Source of the DNA: Rotaria sp. Silwood1
Taxonomy: Eukaryota > Rotifera > Eurotatoria > Philodinida > Philodinidae
DNA length: 64,000 nt
NCBI GenBank assembly: GCA_905250075.1
Contig: CAJNOP010000102.1
Location: forward strand, 99,168 to 163,167
Reading direction: 5' to 3'
The position numbers were made by a program, and so were the translations under genes. Under the pieces are notes generated by a model. The model saw only the letters and a program-made list of their open reading frames with translations, searched no databases and was not told where the DNA came from. Shown here in pieces: positions 12,411 through 24,303 of the stretch; within the stretch, counting starts at the first letter, position 1, and each line of letters opens with the position of its first letter.

Positions 12411-13000
12411 TAATGCGCGACAAAACTTTTGCCCGTATTGAAATGAATTTTTTATATTATTTTGATGTATGAGAATAGAATGCAGCACATATAATCACAG
12501 AGGGGTTCGAGACATTTATGCAGCACATAGTACTCTTCTCACTATTGGCTTCTTTTTTGAGCACAGCAAACATATGTGAATACATTCATTTTTGGATGAC
12601 TTGTTGGAAGATGAGAAGGGTAGTATAAAATGAGACCACAATCTCTAGCTGATGAATCTCTAGCGAATGAGTTACAATTCGAAATTTCGTGTTCACTGCT
12701 TTTCGTATTGCCCGTTGACGAAGCGTAGCCGAAACTGTTCCCTCCAAATGGCCAAAAGTTATAAACTCGAACTCACTTCACAGGTTCTATGTTATTTCTG
12801 AACAAGTCGTCCAAAAATGGATGTATTCACACAATTTTGCTGCGCTCAAAGAAGCAAACAGTCCGAAAACTACTATGTGTTGCGTAAATGTCTCGAACTC
12901 CTCGGTATATATATATATATATGTGCTGCACTCTATTCTCATACGTCAAAATAATATAAAAAATTCATTTCAATGCGGGCGAAACTCTTGTCGCGCGCTA
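12411..13000. repeat. Large imperfect inverted repeat (fold-back), arms of about 210 bp
   Basis: The arm 12411-12625 reappears inverted at 12795-13000. Shared landmarks are GCGCGACAA, TTGAAATGAATTTTTTATAT, GTATGAGAATAGA, TGCAGCACATA and GGTTCGAGACATTTA. The arms are roughly 85 percent alike by eye, around a central spacer of about 170 bases. No transposase frame. It lies between the TM1-5 and TM6-7 parts of the broken GPCR. Confidence 0.8.
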
Positions 13001-14180
13001 TATTATGCCGCCTTTCACCCACAAAAATATGAAAGATACATCACGACACTTTCCAAATCTGGTATAATACACCAATTCGTCCATCTGATGAAATAGTTTA
13101 ATATCTTACCTGCAGGTTTTTCAACTTTTATTTTGAGTTTTTATCCAGTATCAGTTCTCATAAGATCTATAAATCGTTTGGTAAAGAGCATAATTGGAAG
13201 AACGTTGAGATAGAGAAGAATACAAGTTGAAATTGTTAAAAAATAATAGATGACTCGTCGGCTGAACAAACAAATCTTATTAAGATACAATTGACTAGTA
13301 CCGAAGGGCGCATTAGAATTGAAACTGGCAGCAAATGCAACTATTGATATAGAAGTGACGAAGACTATAGTAAGTACAGCGCCAAGCATTCGAAATGAAT
13401 GTGCCGAAAATTTAACAGAGCGTTGATAATTAAAATAGCTAACACCCGTTTTGATGCACAGCATGAAGACTAACAAAAAATAAATGAAGAATATGAGAAC
13501 ACTAGCAGTTGTAAAACACGTTGTTTTAGTTAAGTTTTCTGTTCGAGTAAAAACTGTTAAACCGAGCGCAATGTAGGACATAACAAAGAAGGCAGTAGTA
13601 CCCATGAATATATCATCAAGGTAATCTTGTGGTGATCTCACTTTGTTACTATGACGATCATGAGATACATTATGATGAATCATAAGGAATAGTAAGGAGA
13701 TAATTGAAATTAATTGAAATTAATTGAAATGTAATCGTGGCTATATCTTGACGATCCAGAGAAGGTGTAAAGCTAGTTCCATTGCTTAAATCTTTTGGCA
13801 GCCAAACAAGTGCAAATGACGTCACATGATTGGAATTGCATTCGTACCGAGTAAAAACACGGTTGAAAATTGCACTAGTACCACCAGATTCGCTCCATTT
13901 GAATGTATTTGTATCGTAGAAAGAGCAAAAAAAATTCAGCGGACACATTGGGTCTATATTCTTCACGAATTTTGAAATACAATGAAATGTTCATATTTTC
14001 AGACACGAATCCATTGCTTCTGTGTATATTGATCATTATCATTGCCGATGCAAGTGACTTATCTGAAGAATCACTCACTCTCAGATGATCTGTAGGAGTG
14101 TTAATGATGTATTAAGACGAGAGACTCCAATCAACGACTCGAGCTTAATAATAGCTGCAGTCGAAATATTTGAGTAACTC

Positions 14181-15191
14181 CAGGGGTCGCAGCGGCCTAT
14201 GTCTGAAAATCAGGAAAATAGGCAGGACACATTTTAGAAAAAAATCAGGAATTTCGATTAAAATCAGGACATTTTAAGTCTTATCATAGTGCTATTGTTC
14301 AGGATGAAAGCTGCACAAAAGTATGTCGATCAATGATAGTTCATTGGAATTACTATATTATATTTCGCCGAATACGTGCTTCGAGTTCTGCTTTTTTCCT
14401 TTTCGTTCGTTATCTCTAATTATGCATTCTGTATACGTTTTCTTTTTCTCAGATACGTGGCCTACGGAAGGGGGCATCCTTCACTATTGGAGTCTTATTT
14501 GTTTCTAGTAGAAATCGTATTTTTATCAGGAAAATAGCCGTAAAAAGAAATAAGAAAAATCCGCATTTTCGCAGTGTTTAAGGTTCTATAACCATCTGTT
14601 TAAGGTTCTATAACCATCTTTTCGGCACTCAAACCATTTCCCTGCATCACACTCCCTTCCCCTCTCTGCTACTTTTCCTCTTCTTCATATCCCTGCTCTT
14701 CGCACATATAAAACCACCATGTTATAGATAAACGAATAAAAGCGTTTACAAGAAAACTTTAGTAAATCAACTAAAATGTTAAAAGAAGGGAATACAAGAT
14801 TTAATGCAGCTACCCACGGTCGTGAACTGTATGATATAAATACCGCCGAAGTACTGGTGATAATTACTAATGATAAAATAGCTTGTTTCAAAAACCAATT
14901 AATTCGAAATAATCGATTCTTAGAGTGATTATACAAGCAAAAAATGGACAGAATAAAAATTTGAGTACCATCTTTCTTTTTATAGAAAATATTCAACAAA
15001 TATTTTCATAAAATTTTTAAGAAACGTTGAGTATAACAAAATAAAACATCAAAATGACGTATATGTGGCCCTATAGAGATAAATCTTGAAAAATCAGGAC
15101 AAAAGCAGGTTTTTCAGTCAAAAGCAGGAAAATCAGGACATCTTTAAAAAATCAGGAAAAAATCAGGAAAGTACAGACGCTGCGAGGCCTG
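14181..15191. mobile_element. Non-autonomous hAT-like element
   Basis: 1,011 bases. The left end starts CAGGGGTCGCAGCG and the right end, read inward, starts CAGGCCTCGCAGCG (12 of 14 match). GTAACTC borders both ends, giving a 6- or 7-base direct repeat, near the 8 bases expected for hAT. Both subterminal regions are packed with AAAATCAGGA units. It carries an internal 22-base tandem duplication at about 14579-14620 and no transposase. It interrupts the adhesion-GPCR pseudogene. Confidence 0.7.
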
Positions 15192-15442
15192 TAACTCACA
15201 TTATCAAGATCTGTGCTCGTAATGTTTTGACCTCCAGAACAAAGTATAAAAGCAGCACTCAAAGTGATTGCATTTCTCTTGATCTCTTGTGACATAAGAA
15301 ACGATATATTGGTATTAACGATCATATTTTCACTAAATTGCTCGACTACTTTGTCGATTTCTAAAATGATCAGTGTTGCGTTTGGTGCTTCCAGGTTTGA
15401 AATAAAACTTGCACTAAAGCAACTTGTCAGATCAGTAGTCAA

Positions 15443-16344
15443 CAGGCTCGTATTTGTTCGGTTATTTTCTAGAGCGTATATTGTCGTTCGCTGCTTCTAT
15501 ACGAGTAATTGAAGCATGCTATAAATACTCCATCCGATCGTTTCTAATCTGGTTACCTTTACTTTATTAATTCGAAGACGTCTGATACTGCTATTGGTCG
15601 AAAAATCAAACGATCTATTTGGATGAATGAGTGGATCGATGAGGTTCACTAAAACAGTCTTTGGCGTGGTCACATTTGTGGCTATCGATAAAGTCTCTGT
15701 AGTTTTGATTGGTAACGATGGTGAGTTGATTTACAGAATGAATTTGTCGACGCCTGTTTGCGTGCTAAAAGTCAACTTGACTAGACAAGAAACTGAAGAT
15801 GAAAAGGTGCTCTCAAGGATATTAAGAGTGAATTAGAGGTGTATTATTTGCATTAGAAATGTGGTTCCACCAGTACGTTTAAAAGACCGGATGTCTGTCT
15901 GGTCTCTACACGCGCCATGGTTTTTCGTGGTATAATAAAACTGAAGATCTTTTTTCTTCTTTTTGATTTCAGTATTAGATCAAAGATACGTAAGCATTGT
16001 TTCTTTTGCCGACTTTATCGCTTCTTAAAGTGGAGATGTGTGTTGGTTGACCCAGCCGCCACTCTGACACAAACAGATATTAGGTTTTTATAATTTTTTT
16101 GGCTTTCAGGATCTATTCTAGTTATGCGTTTGTCTAATTATTTTGTCAATATGCTCCGCAACATCGTTTTCTTTTTTTTTACTTTGATAGTTATTGGAAT
16201 TGAGAAAATTCGGGAAATGTCGTCGAAGTGTTAGAGTTACGACTGAGAGAGAAAGATATAACACTAAGTACAGGCGTCGTTGTCGTCGATCTATGCTTCA
16301 ACTTACAGCTTCAAAATCAACAACAAAAATAAAGAGTGTATGAC
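15443..16344. other. Possible further upstream part of the GPCR relic
   Basis: The minus strand at 15500-15740 stays open for about 80 codons (TETLSIATNVTTPKTVLVNL), Thr/Ser-rich, and may belong to the receptor's outer part. From 15850 to 16340 I see nothing. Confidence 0.25.
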
Positions 16345-16410
16345 GTGGGTGTGGGTGAGTCTAGATGTGGGTCAACTTTTTTCTCACAGAGCCATACTCA
16401 CACCCACACG
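16345..16410. repeat. Telomere-like G/C inverted tract 5
   Basis: GTGGGTGTGGGTGAG plus ATGTGGG, a 20-base spacer, then CTCACACCCACAC. Confidence 0.8.
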
Positions 16411-16773
16411 CTCGGCATCAACCTGATATCTTGTGTGTCCATGGCACAGCTTTAATCTTTATAACATACTCATTCCGTCTGCGGTTCGTTGTTCCATATT
16501 TTGCCTCAAAGGATGATTTTTGATATAACCATCGCAATTGGCCCATTTACCATTCTTGCCGACGACAAGTTCCTTATTTAGAGTTGCGTTTCCCATATAC
16601 GAAACATGGTTTAACGGATGGAACTCGGAATCGGATTGTCTACTGATAATTTTCATGAAAATTGCTAGTACAAGAATCCATGATAATTCTTTGTTAGTGC
16701 TTAGTTTATCTTTCATCCGAAAGTGCATCAAATCCATATTAATCCATACAAACTAGAACACCAAATAGGCCAC

Positions 16774-16877
16774 TAGGCCTGTCTGCCTGCCTGTAATAGA
16801 CACAAAGCACGATTTTTAGGTGTTCTCTGTGACAGACAGACAACGCTGATCCCTACAATAGTCCAGGCAGGCCTCTA
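16774..16877. mobile_element. Short palindromic MITE candidate
   Basis: 104 bases bounded by TAGGCCTGTCTGCCTGCCTG on the left and an inverted TAGAGGCCTGCCTG on the right. No clear target duplication, hence low confidence. Confidence 0.35.
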
Positions 16878-16967
16878 GCTTGTCTATCTCATTGCTGCTA
16901 TGAAATTTTTATCTCAAATTGAATTTGTAGAAAACAAATTCAGTTGAGTTGCATTTTAAGGCTGACA

Positions 16968-17070
16968 TGGGTGTGGATGTGGGTGTGTGGATGTGGTGCA
17001 AAGGTAATTTATTCTCTACACTCGAACCCGCACACTCACATCCACATCCACACACACTCACACCCCACCA
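16968..17070. repeat. Telomere-like G/C inverted tract 6
   Basis: GGGTGTGGATGTGGGTGTGT in the left arm faces ACATCCACATCCACACACAC and further CACCCCACC units on the right, around a 35-base spacer. It is one of the longest pairs. Confidence 0.85.
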
Positions 17071-17564
17071 ACCCAGAACGACATTATGCAGATGATCTTC
17101 ATTTAGAAACTATTTTCATATGTTCAAGTTTCAATGCGATTCATGTTTAACAGTCAGAACTTTGCAGAAGTGTTAAATGCAAAGATTTTTCGCTGAAATT
17201 TATGCTGGTTGTTAGGAAATTCCATTGAAAGTGTCTAGTATTCTCAATGATGAGAACCGTACCTAACGTTTTAGATGGTATATTAACTTTCTATGAGCTA
17301 CAGCTTATTCCGAATGTCACCCACAGTAAACAATTATGTTTTGGTGTGTTATCAACATATAAATGCTTCGGTCTCTTTTGTATTGCTGTCTAACGGTTGT
17401 CTTCTTAAAAAGAAAACGATCTTTTGCATTGAGATTATTATGAAGCATTATACAATTTGAATTGGACACGGCACAACATTATATTTTATGATAAATGAAA
17501 CAGAAAACAATGACATGAAAAAAATATAATTAAGCAAATTACAGTAGTCTTTTGGTGACTCATC
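17071..17564. other. Intergenic, no gene seen
   Basis: Downstream flank of the GPCR gene. No domain or repeat recognised. Confidence 0.5.
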
Positions 17565-18566
17565 TTAAATAGTAGAGATCATATGTCTTGGTTCTTGTCG
17601 TAAAATGGAGTTTCTGACGAGCTCCACGTTCTTCAATGGTGAAATTTGATGAGTTTGTAAGAACAAGCATTTTACGTTTCGTCGAAATATGGGCGATATA
17701 ATCAGATAGATGTAGAACATTATTGCATATGGACAATGTGCCACAATTCCACATGCAGAGCTAATGATAGCCTCTTGTGCAAGACGTACTGAATTCTTGG
17801 ATATTTTTTTTGTTGCAATCGAGTAAATTAGCCAGATGACAACCGGGAAAGTGGTGAAAATAATGACCATAATTTGGCCAATAATGAGTCGAGTGACTTG
17901 ATCATAGCAACGATCATTTCCTCTTAAATAAAAAGCTACTTGTTGTCCTAAATTTCGCCATGTTAATACACAGATAGTGCTCAGAATAATGACCGGTGCC
18001 AAATTGTAGAATATCAAACTTAAGCAAGGTTGAATATAAGCAAAGATTGAATTAACAATCGAACAAGATGTTGGAGCTGATAGTGTGTAAAATATAGCAT
18101 ACGGGGAGAAAAGAATAAGACATAAGATAACCGTCATAGTAATGATCAAACGAGTTTGTTGAAGTGTAATCCATCGTTGACGACGTAAATCAAGACATGA
18201 AAAGAAGTATCGATCCATAGCAGCAAAACATACACAAGTCATTGAAAATGTTGCACTCGCTGGTTTAAGCATCGAACGAGCTTTACAGATGAATAATGAA
18301 TCAAATAGAAGATCGTTACCAGTAATTCCAAAAATAAAACGCTGAAGAAGCCCAGTAATTAATACAAGTTCACTACCAAAGAAAGAAGCCAGTAAGAATA
18401 ATGAACTGGATAACGTATTTAAACTTTTCAGACGAAAGAAACATATAATATCAAGTAGATTTCCAAACGTTCCGAAGATAAAAAGTACAAAGCCAACAGT
18501 ATTATATAGAGTCTGAGGCATTGATTGAAGCTGATGGAGAAAAGCATCATCCGTTGTAGAATTCAT
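17565..18566 (-). CDS. Rhodopsin-type (class A) GPCR, peptide-receptor-like
   Basis: 333 residues, single exon, seven hydrophobic segments. TM1 holds GTFGNLLDIICFF with the conserved Asn35. Cys94 before TM3 and Cys168 in the second outer loop can form the usual disulfide. The DRY box is intact at the end of TM3 (AAMDRYF, residues 118-120). The TM7 region reads AHCPYAIMFYIY instead of NPxxY, a divergence I associate with the expanded bdelloid FMRFamide-receptor-like genes. N-glycosylation is possible at Asn2. The ATG at 18566 gives a short outer tail, usual for peptide receptors. It acts at the plasma membrane; the ligand is unknown. It is unrelated to the broken adhesion GPCR nearby. Confidence 0.85.
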   Translation of the reverse strand: MNSTTDDAFLHQLQSMPQTLYNTVGFVLFIFGTFGNLLDIICFFRLKSLNTLSSSLFLLASFFGSELVLITGLLQRFIFGITGNDLLFDSLFICKARSMLKPASATFSMTCVCFAAMDRYFFSCLDLRRQRWITLQQTRLIITMTVILCLILFSPYAIFYTLSAPTSCSIVNSIFAYIQPCLSLIFYNLAPVIILSTICVLTWRNLGQQVAFYLRGNDRCYDQVTRLIIGQIMVIIFTTFPVVIWLIYSIATKKISKNSVRLAQEAIISSACGIVAHCPYAIMFYIYLIISPIFRRNVKCLFLQTHQISPLKNVELVRNSILRQEPRHMISTI

Positions 18567-19826
18567 CTTGTTATTGATACATTGATATGCAATTGTTATT
18601 CTATAAAAATGTTATACGTCATAATAAATTGTCGTCATTATTTTATGGTAGCTTTCTTCAAACGCAAAAAGGTCATGTCATGCGAGAACTCTTGTTAAAA
18701 TACATTTGAATGCAAGAAAATGATGAGAACAGAAAAATAGAAATAATATTTTCTCAAAAAAGTCATATAAACATAGATGAATGTATCGAGTACAATCTTC
18801 AGAGAAGACTGCAACAATGGGAAGTGTTCTTGTTACGTTTATTTTCTGTTCAAATTATCATTCAAATGAAAAATATGACTATGAATAATTATTAGTTTGC
18901 ATCTACCATTTTTGTCTTTGACAATATACATAACCTACGGTTGTCATATTGATAACTGATTTAATTATGAAAAACTTCAACATTGAGCTGGGAATATTTT
19001 TCTTTCGAAATAACAAATACTTGCACTTCGAAGTACACGAACGAGTCTCTTTTAATGATTTCTTTTGAAAAATATACGCAAAACAACTGTTACAGAAATA
19101 CAAATTCAAAACTTCGTTGTTCATATGACGCACATTAGATTCAAGAAAATTGTTCGAAGTGTTACATTTTGAATGTCAACAACTAAAGCCCAATAAGAAA
19201 GAATGCTCTACACTTCTAAATACAGAATGTTCCAAACGAACGCTAGGAAAAAGAAATGCAAATAGTTCTTGAACAGTTTTTTTTCATTTTTTTCTGAAAT
19301 ATTTTTCAAAAATCAATTAAACTTTAGTCAAACCTAAGCAGAATGAGTGCTTACTATCTAATACATGACTGTTCACTAGCTAGTTGTAATTAGACCTGTA
19401 TCGAATCAAATTACTTTATTGTAAAGATCACATATATTCGATATTAGAAACTTCTGGAACTTACGGCTCATTTTTGTCAGACAATCCCAACGCGTTCTAT
19501 TCCCTGTTTCGTGTATTTAATTCATAGAAAACTATCGTTCACATACGCCTTCGTAGTTCAAAATATTCGAGCACGATATTTCTCTTGCTTTAACTAATTT
19601 GTCATGACAAACGAAGTGACTAACAAAGTAGAAGAGCAACTCTGGATATTTCCAGATATAGTTTGTTGTTAGCAATTACTACTAGAATTTTAAGATTAGT
19701 CACATGAGATAATTAGTTTATTAATTCTTGTTTAATAAAACTGAACTTTTGTTAAGAATCTCAAAATTCTTAACAATCTGTTGCATATTTGGGCGTGTCG
19801 CCTATTTTTTTACTATGATTTCATTA
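18567..19826. other. Intergenic, no gene seen
   Basis: Upstream flank of the GPCR. AT-rich, only short unconvincing frames. Confidence 0.5.
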
Positions 19827-20101
19827 CACTGTAAAAAAAGGGAATGCCTATATGAATTCTGGAAGGATATTCAAGGAATGTCCATATGAATTCAACAATG
19901 AATTTCCAGCTTTTTGAAAATAAGCAAATGATATTCTAGCTTCGATTTAACATAGGAAATAAAACCGAAATTCTTAAAATTAGAAAATCCAGCATTTTCA
20001 AAATATTCGAAATTCGATGAATAAATCATAAGACTTATAAAATCCTTTAGCTTACTCAATATCGATTTTCTTCAAAATAGAATTTAAAAAAAATTACAGT
20101 G
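19827..20101. mobile_element. MITE with CACTGTAA ends and TA target
   Basis: 275 bases beginning CACTGTAAAAAAAGG and ending, inverted, with CACTGTAATTTTTTTT. TA sits on both sides, so a TA duplication is likely, as for Tc1/mariner-like and some other families. It contains two ATATGAATTC units near the left end. No coding capacity. Confidence 0.65.
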
Positions 20102-21386
20102 TAGAAAGTTAGCCCATTGTCGGCATAGAAAAGTTTGACAATTCCATTTTAGTTCGCCACGAATGAAAATAAGTATTGATTACAGTGATGTAGGATGTAC
20201 TAGTGGTATTATTTTGTGAATTTTACTTGTCATCGAAAAGACTGTCTCGTGAATCTTTTTCTCGAACAGATCTTCTGGCAAGATAATTAAAAAAAAGTAT
20301 ATTCCTCGAATGTCTGCCTAATCGGATTTTACGAGCCTCCTATCTACTGTTTTTTTCTGTCCAAAATTATTCTCAAATTCAAAATTATAGAAGATTTGTA
20401 CTCAATGCACGCCAAGCTCAAGCTCAGATGTTATGAAGCAAACATTTGTAACAAATGGATTTCAGTATATTTTTGTAATTATCATGAACTTCACCAAAGG
20501 TTTCTTCTTCAATTAATGAGCGAAAACATTAAAAAATCGGGAGTCTTTTATACTGTTCGGTCATTTACAAGTCTTACAAGAATTTTCTATTCTATCAACA
20601 AGAGAAGTGATTTGTCCGATACTCAGTAGTTATCATCGTGATTAGTCACTTTTCTATTATTTTTTATTTTTAACGGTGCTTATTTTAACTTTTTTCATGG
20701 TGGTACTACCATAGAACAAGAATAGCATCCAAATTCACAAATACTAAAACACAGATTCTACTCTTTATCAATATTCACAGGCACACTCCGTTCACATCCG
20801 TTACGAATTGAATATAAAACAGTTCTTTTCTCTAACTCTAATATTAGTCAAAGATTCAAATATTGAATCATGTTTTACATGTTTATCTAAAAACACAGAA
20901 AGTAGGAGTCAAATTAATAGAGTATGCTAGAGAAGAAAAGCAAACAAAATTTTCGTTATTTAATCTTTACTATCAATTATGCTGCATGATTAAAACATGA
21001 TTATAAATTCGCAGTTGAAAGAAATCCTTTTTCTACTCTTATGATTGTTACTTACATTTCAATAATACTTTAGTGTAGTTTTAAATATATTCTTATATTG
21101 TTATAATCATATGTATGATCTGGAAAAACGTTTGATTTTTCAAGATAAATGATAATAATTTATTTAGATAAAATGAAAGAATTTAAACAAGAGAAGAGAG
21201 GAAAAGAAAAACAAGAAGAAGAAGATGAGGAAAAAGTAGGTCACTTCTTCTATTTACAACTATATAATAAGATGTACTTTGAAATCTTGCCTTGTAAGGA
21301 AGAACACTTATAATTAGACATTTATATAGATTTTTCTCTTCCTGTTATTGAAGAGATATATTCAATGATGTTTTGTCAGCGATGCT
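20102..21386. other. Intergenic, no gene seen
   Basis: AT-rich spacer. An open frame at 20396-20629 (+) has no recognisable feature. Confidence 0.5.
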
Positions 21387-21647
21387 CACTTCATCAGACC
21401 ATTTTTGGTGTAAAATGACACGTACATTATTTTATATATATACACTTACACACACTCTCTCTATTCACTTGATAGTGGAATGAACGAAGGAAAATCCAAA
21501 AAGAAAACCTATGTCTAGTACCCCTTTCTTCTTCATTCCATTATCAAGAAAAGAAAGAAAGAATGTAATGAATATGTGCAGATTCAAAAATGTGCGTGTT
21601 ATTTTATCATATATGCCATTTTATATCAAAAATAGTCTGATGAAGTG
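21387..21647. repeat. Inverted repeat / MITE-like fold-back
   Basis: CACTTCATCAGACCATTTTT at the left end reappears inverted at the right end as CACTTCATCAGACTATTTTT. Inner blocks (ACTTGATAGTGGAATGAA versus TCTTGATAATGGAATGAA) continue the pairing. 261 bases, non-coding, no target duplication seen. Confidence 0.7.
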
Positions 21648-22142
21648 AGAGTCATTAATGAAGCACGTCACTAAATAAAAATTTTAAATAATGAGAAGAG
21701 AAAAACCTATCTAATTAAGTATCCAATTAGATATATTTCATAGAGATGATATAATGTCATCTTCTCTTTCCAACTACGCAATAATGCTGTCTAAATCAAA
21801 TCAACAAATAGGTCAAATCATAAATAACAAAATAGTACAAGACAAGAGGACAAGACAAGAAATGAAGAAAAAAAGAGAAAGAAAACTGCAGCAAATCATA
21901 TACCTATGATGACTAACTATAATTTCTGTTTGATTACCCATATATTGTTCATGATTATCAACATTGATCTTCAATGTTCATCTTCATCTGATCTTTGATG
22001 ATTATCGTGACCAATTTAAAAAAGTGCTTGAAATAGTTTTATGTGATTGTCGATTTCGATTTCTGGAAGCCATAGGATTTCATTGGAACCGGTCGAAAAC
22101 ATGATGAAGAATCAATAGTATCTAGCAAGGAAAACACAGAAA
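21648..22142. other. Intergenic, no gene seen
   Basis: AT-rich spacer with A-rich purine runs near 21840-21890; nothing else recognised. Confidence 0.5.
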
Positions 22143-22303
22143 ATCGATTGAACGTGGAAGCAATATTCCGATCGAAGAGTCTCCGGATGTTTTCCGATAC
22201 TTTTCGACCGTTTACTACCGAAAAGAACAGAAATTTGACCGCAAGTCACCGGAAAAAATGGAGAAACTTTTCGGTCGGAATACTGCTTCCAAGTTCTATC
22301 GAT
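22143..22303. mobile_element. MITE with 34-bp inverted ends (family shared with 43035-43300)
   Basis: Left end ATCGATTGAACGTGGAAGCA and right end, inverted, ATCGATAGAACTTGGAAGCA. The match continues through TATTCCG to about 34 bases with 5 mismatches. 161 bases, GC-richer than its surroundings, non-coding. It lies directly beside telomere-like tract 7. Confidence 0.75.
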
Positions 22304-22309
22304 TCTCGT

Positions 22310-22394
22310 TGTGGGTGTGGGTAGGTGCAGAATATGGGTGTTGATCTCTGGTTCCACCATACCCATACCGTCACCCAACCCACACCCACTCACA
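22310..22394. repeat. Telomere-like G/C inverted tract 7
   Basis: GTGGGTGTGGGTAGGTG and TATGGGTG, a 23-base spacer, then ATACCC and CACCCAACCCACACCCAC. Confidence 0.8.
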
Positions 22395-22395
22395 T

Positions 22396-24303
22396 CTTCA
22401 AAACGTTCGTCTTTACCGTCACAACAGAAGATAAAGAAAAGAATAAAATTGGATATAACATCAACATCAGCAAATTCAAATTCAAATGTGCCTATGGATG
22501 GATACACAATCTTGCAAAACCAAATGTTATTTATTCTTATGTGCAAGACGAATTTGAAGGTTGCAGAAATCGTTGGAATGGAACAATTAACATCAACAAA
22601 CGCGAAGGTTTATTTGTAATCTTATCGTTTCAATGTTCATCGTGTAACACAACACCAAAAGTACTTGATATTGAAACGTGTAGTGAAACCTGTAATGTGT
22701 GCATGGGTAAGTTGTTTTTTTTTTGTTTTCATGATCAGATCTTTTTTTAAAAAGATACACTTGCTACTAAGAAATCTAATCCAGCTAAATATAATGATAT
22801 TATTGGATCACGTCGGTGTGAATAAAACTACAACAAAATTTCCGGTACAATAGAGGCTGATGCTGTTCTTAACATGTTCAAACGATCAGTTTCTAAATAT
22901 GGAATTTATGATACAAAATATGTTGATGATGATGATTCAAAAACATTTACTATTCTTTTGAAAACAACATCATATCCAGGTATAATATAGTTTATTTTAT
23001 TTCAAAAAAAATATTGCATTTAGTATTGAAACACCATCAACAGTTTTGTCTTTTTAGGAAAAGTGATCAAGAAAATTGAAGACCTGAATCATTTTAGCAA
23101 AAGAATGAAACGTCAATTAAAAACAAAAAAACGTGAATATGGACGAAAAAAATTATCTGATGGTAAAACTATTAGTGGTAAAAATCGTCTTTCCAATAAG
23201 TCTTCTTAGACAGAAAAAAAATTTGAAATTGAACCAAACCGGAAATCTGTATTTTTTTAGTATTAGGTGAAAATATCATTCGGTTCCAAATAGCATTTGC
23301 CTCCACCATCCGAAAATGCAAACACGATCTGGATTTGTTATGAAAACGATCGTGGGCTATATTTTGGCATAAATATTCGACCAATGATGATCCTTGTCAT
23401 GATTCTTGCAGAATCGATTGGTGTGGTTATTTAAAAGCTGCTCGTGATGGAACATCATATGGCCATAAACCACATGCTTTACCTCGTCCTGTTCTTGATG
23501 CAAACAAACCTGTTTTTGACAACATTAGCTCTCGGGAAAGTCTTGCACGAGTGGTCGATGCATTAGGTCAGAATCCAAACGACGGCTTTCATTCGCTTGT
23601 CTGGTTTATGTCACCAAAACACAAAACAACATCTGGGACAACATTTGAAATTGCTTGCCATCTTGCAATAGTAATATTTAATGGTGGATATTTTGCATTA
23701 GGTAAGAAGGTACAAATATTGTCGCAAGTTTTTTTAATTAAAATTAAAATGCTTGATACATATAAACTAATAATTTGTTTTGATTTTTCACAGATCTTTT
23801 CAACAACATGTGTGATTGTCGTGGTTATTATACCGATCAAGCAATGATTCCCTTAGACAACAGTCGTCTCAACTCAGAATCAAAAACAAATAATAGAAAA
23901 ACAAGAAAAGAAGCTGGTCGTGATGTACAGGAAAATGTTGATAATGATCAAACAAATAATAGCAATAATGCACCCGGTAATGATGATAAAACAACAGATG
24001 GTGATGAACAAACGGATGATGATTATCATCAAACAAATCCGGTTGATCAACCAACAACTCAAGATAATGAAACAATTACTGATAATGATGAACATATTAC
24101 GATGATAATGATACAACATAAAGTAGTGCTGAATCATCTAATGATAGTGATGGTGAAACAAATCATATGGACAAGGAAGAAACACTTCTTAATCCTGATA
24201 CAAGAACAAATGAAATTCTCGAAACCAATGATGGCAGTAGTGATGACGAAGATGGTTACTATAATCCAAGAGACAAAAGAAGGTGGAAAGAAGAAGAAGA
24301 ATA
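22396..24303 (+). pseudogene. Mutator-like transposase-domain gene, decayed
   Basis: Fragments in order match the animal Mutator-like transposase domain as I know it: PMDGYTILQ and REGLFVILSFQCSSCN (N-terminal part with a Cys pair), then GTIEADAVLNMFKRSVSKYG and KYVDDDDSKTFTILLK (the DSKTF core), KKIEDLNHFSKRMKRQLK, then IDWCGYLKAARDG, SLVWFMSPKHKTTSGTTFEI and VIFNGGYFALG. A last exon, after a 3'-AG near 23793, is rich in Asp, Asn, Gln and Thr. Short introns are present (for example at about 22991-23057 and 23702-23793). The reading changes frame near 22600 and has stops near 22825 and 23340, so it is a broken copy. I see no terminal inverted repeat that would fix the element's ends. Confidence 0.65.

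Larger units (their letters stand above)
11010..15442 (-). pseudogene. Adhesion-type GPCR gene, broken and split by two repeats
   Basis: Read on the minus strand: 15442-15200 and 14180-13890 carry GAIN-like sequence (DKVVEQFSENMIVNTNISFL; GFVSENMNISLYFKIREEYR). A GPS-like motif follows at 13950-13800 (CSFYDTNTFKWSESGG, then YECNSNHVTSFALVW, the C-x-C-x-H-x-T-S-F-A pattern). 13683-13141 has about four or five membrane segments. 11519-11010 has two more (ILLIFYFCTSQDVGSIFGLL; IFVGLEEFWTILIYIIV), matching TM6-TM7, and a polar tail. In life such a receptor would sit in the plasma membrane, self-cleave at GPS and couple to G proteins. Breaks: a shift in a T8 run just before GPS, a stop near 14090, an 11-bp tandem repeat between GPS and the membrane part, a hAT-like insertion (14181-15191) and a fold-back repeat (12411-13000). 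Exon borders are approximate. Confidence 0.6.

Noticed and set aside
23869-24137. His/Tyr- and Ile-rich minus-strand frames
   Set aside because: Shadows of the Asp/Asn-rich last exon of the Mutator-like relic on the plus strand.
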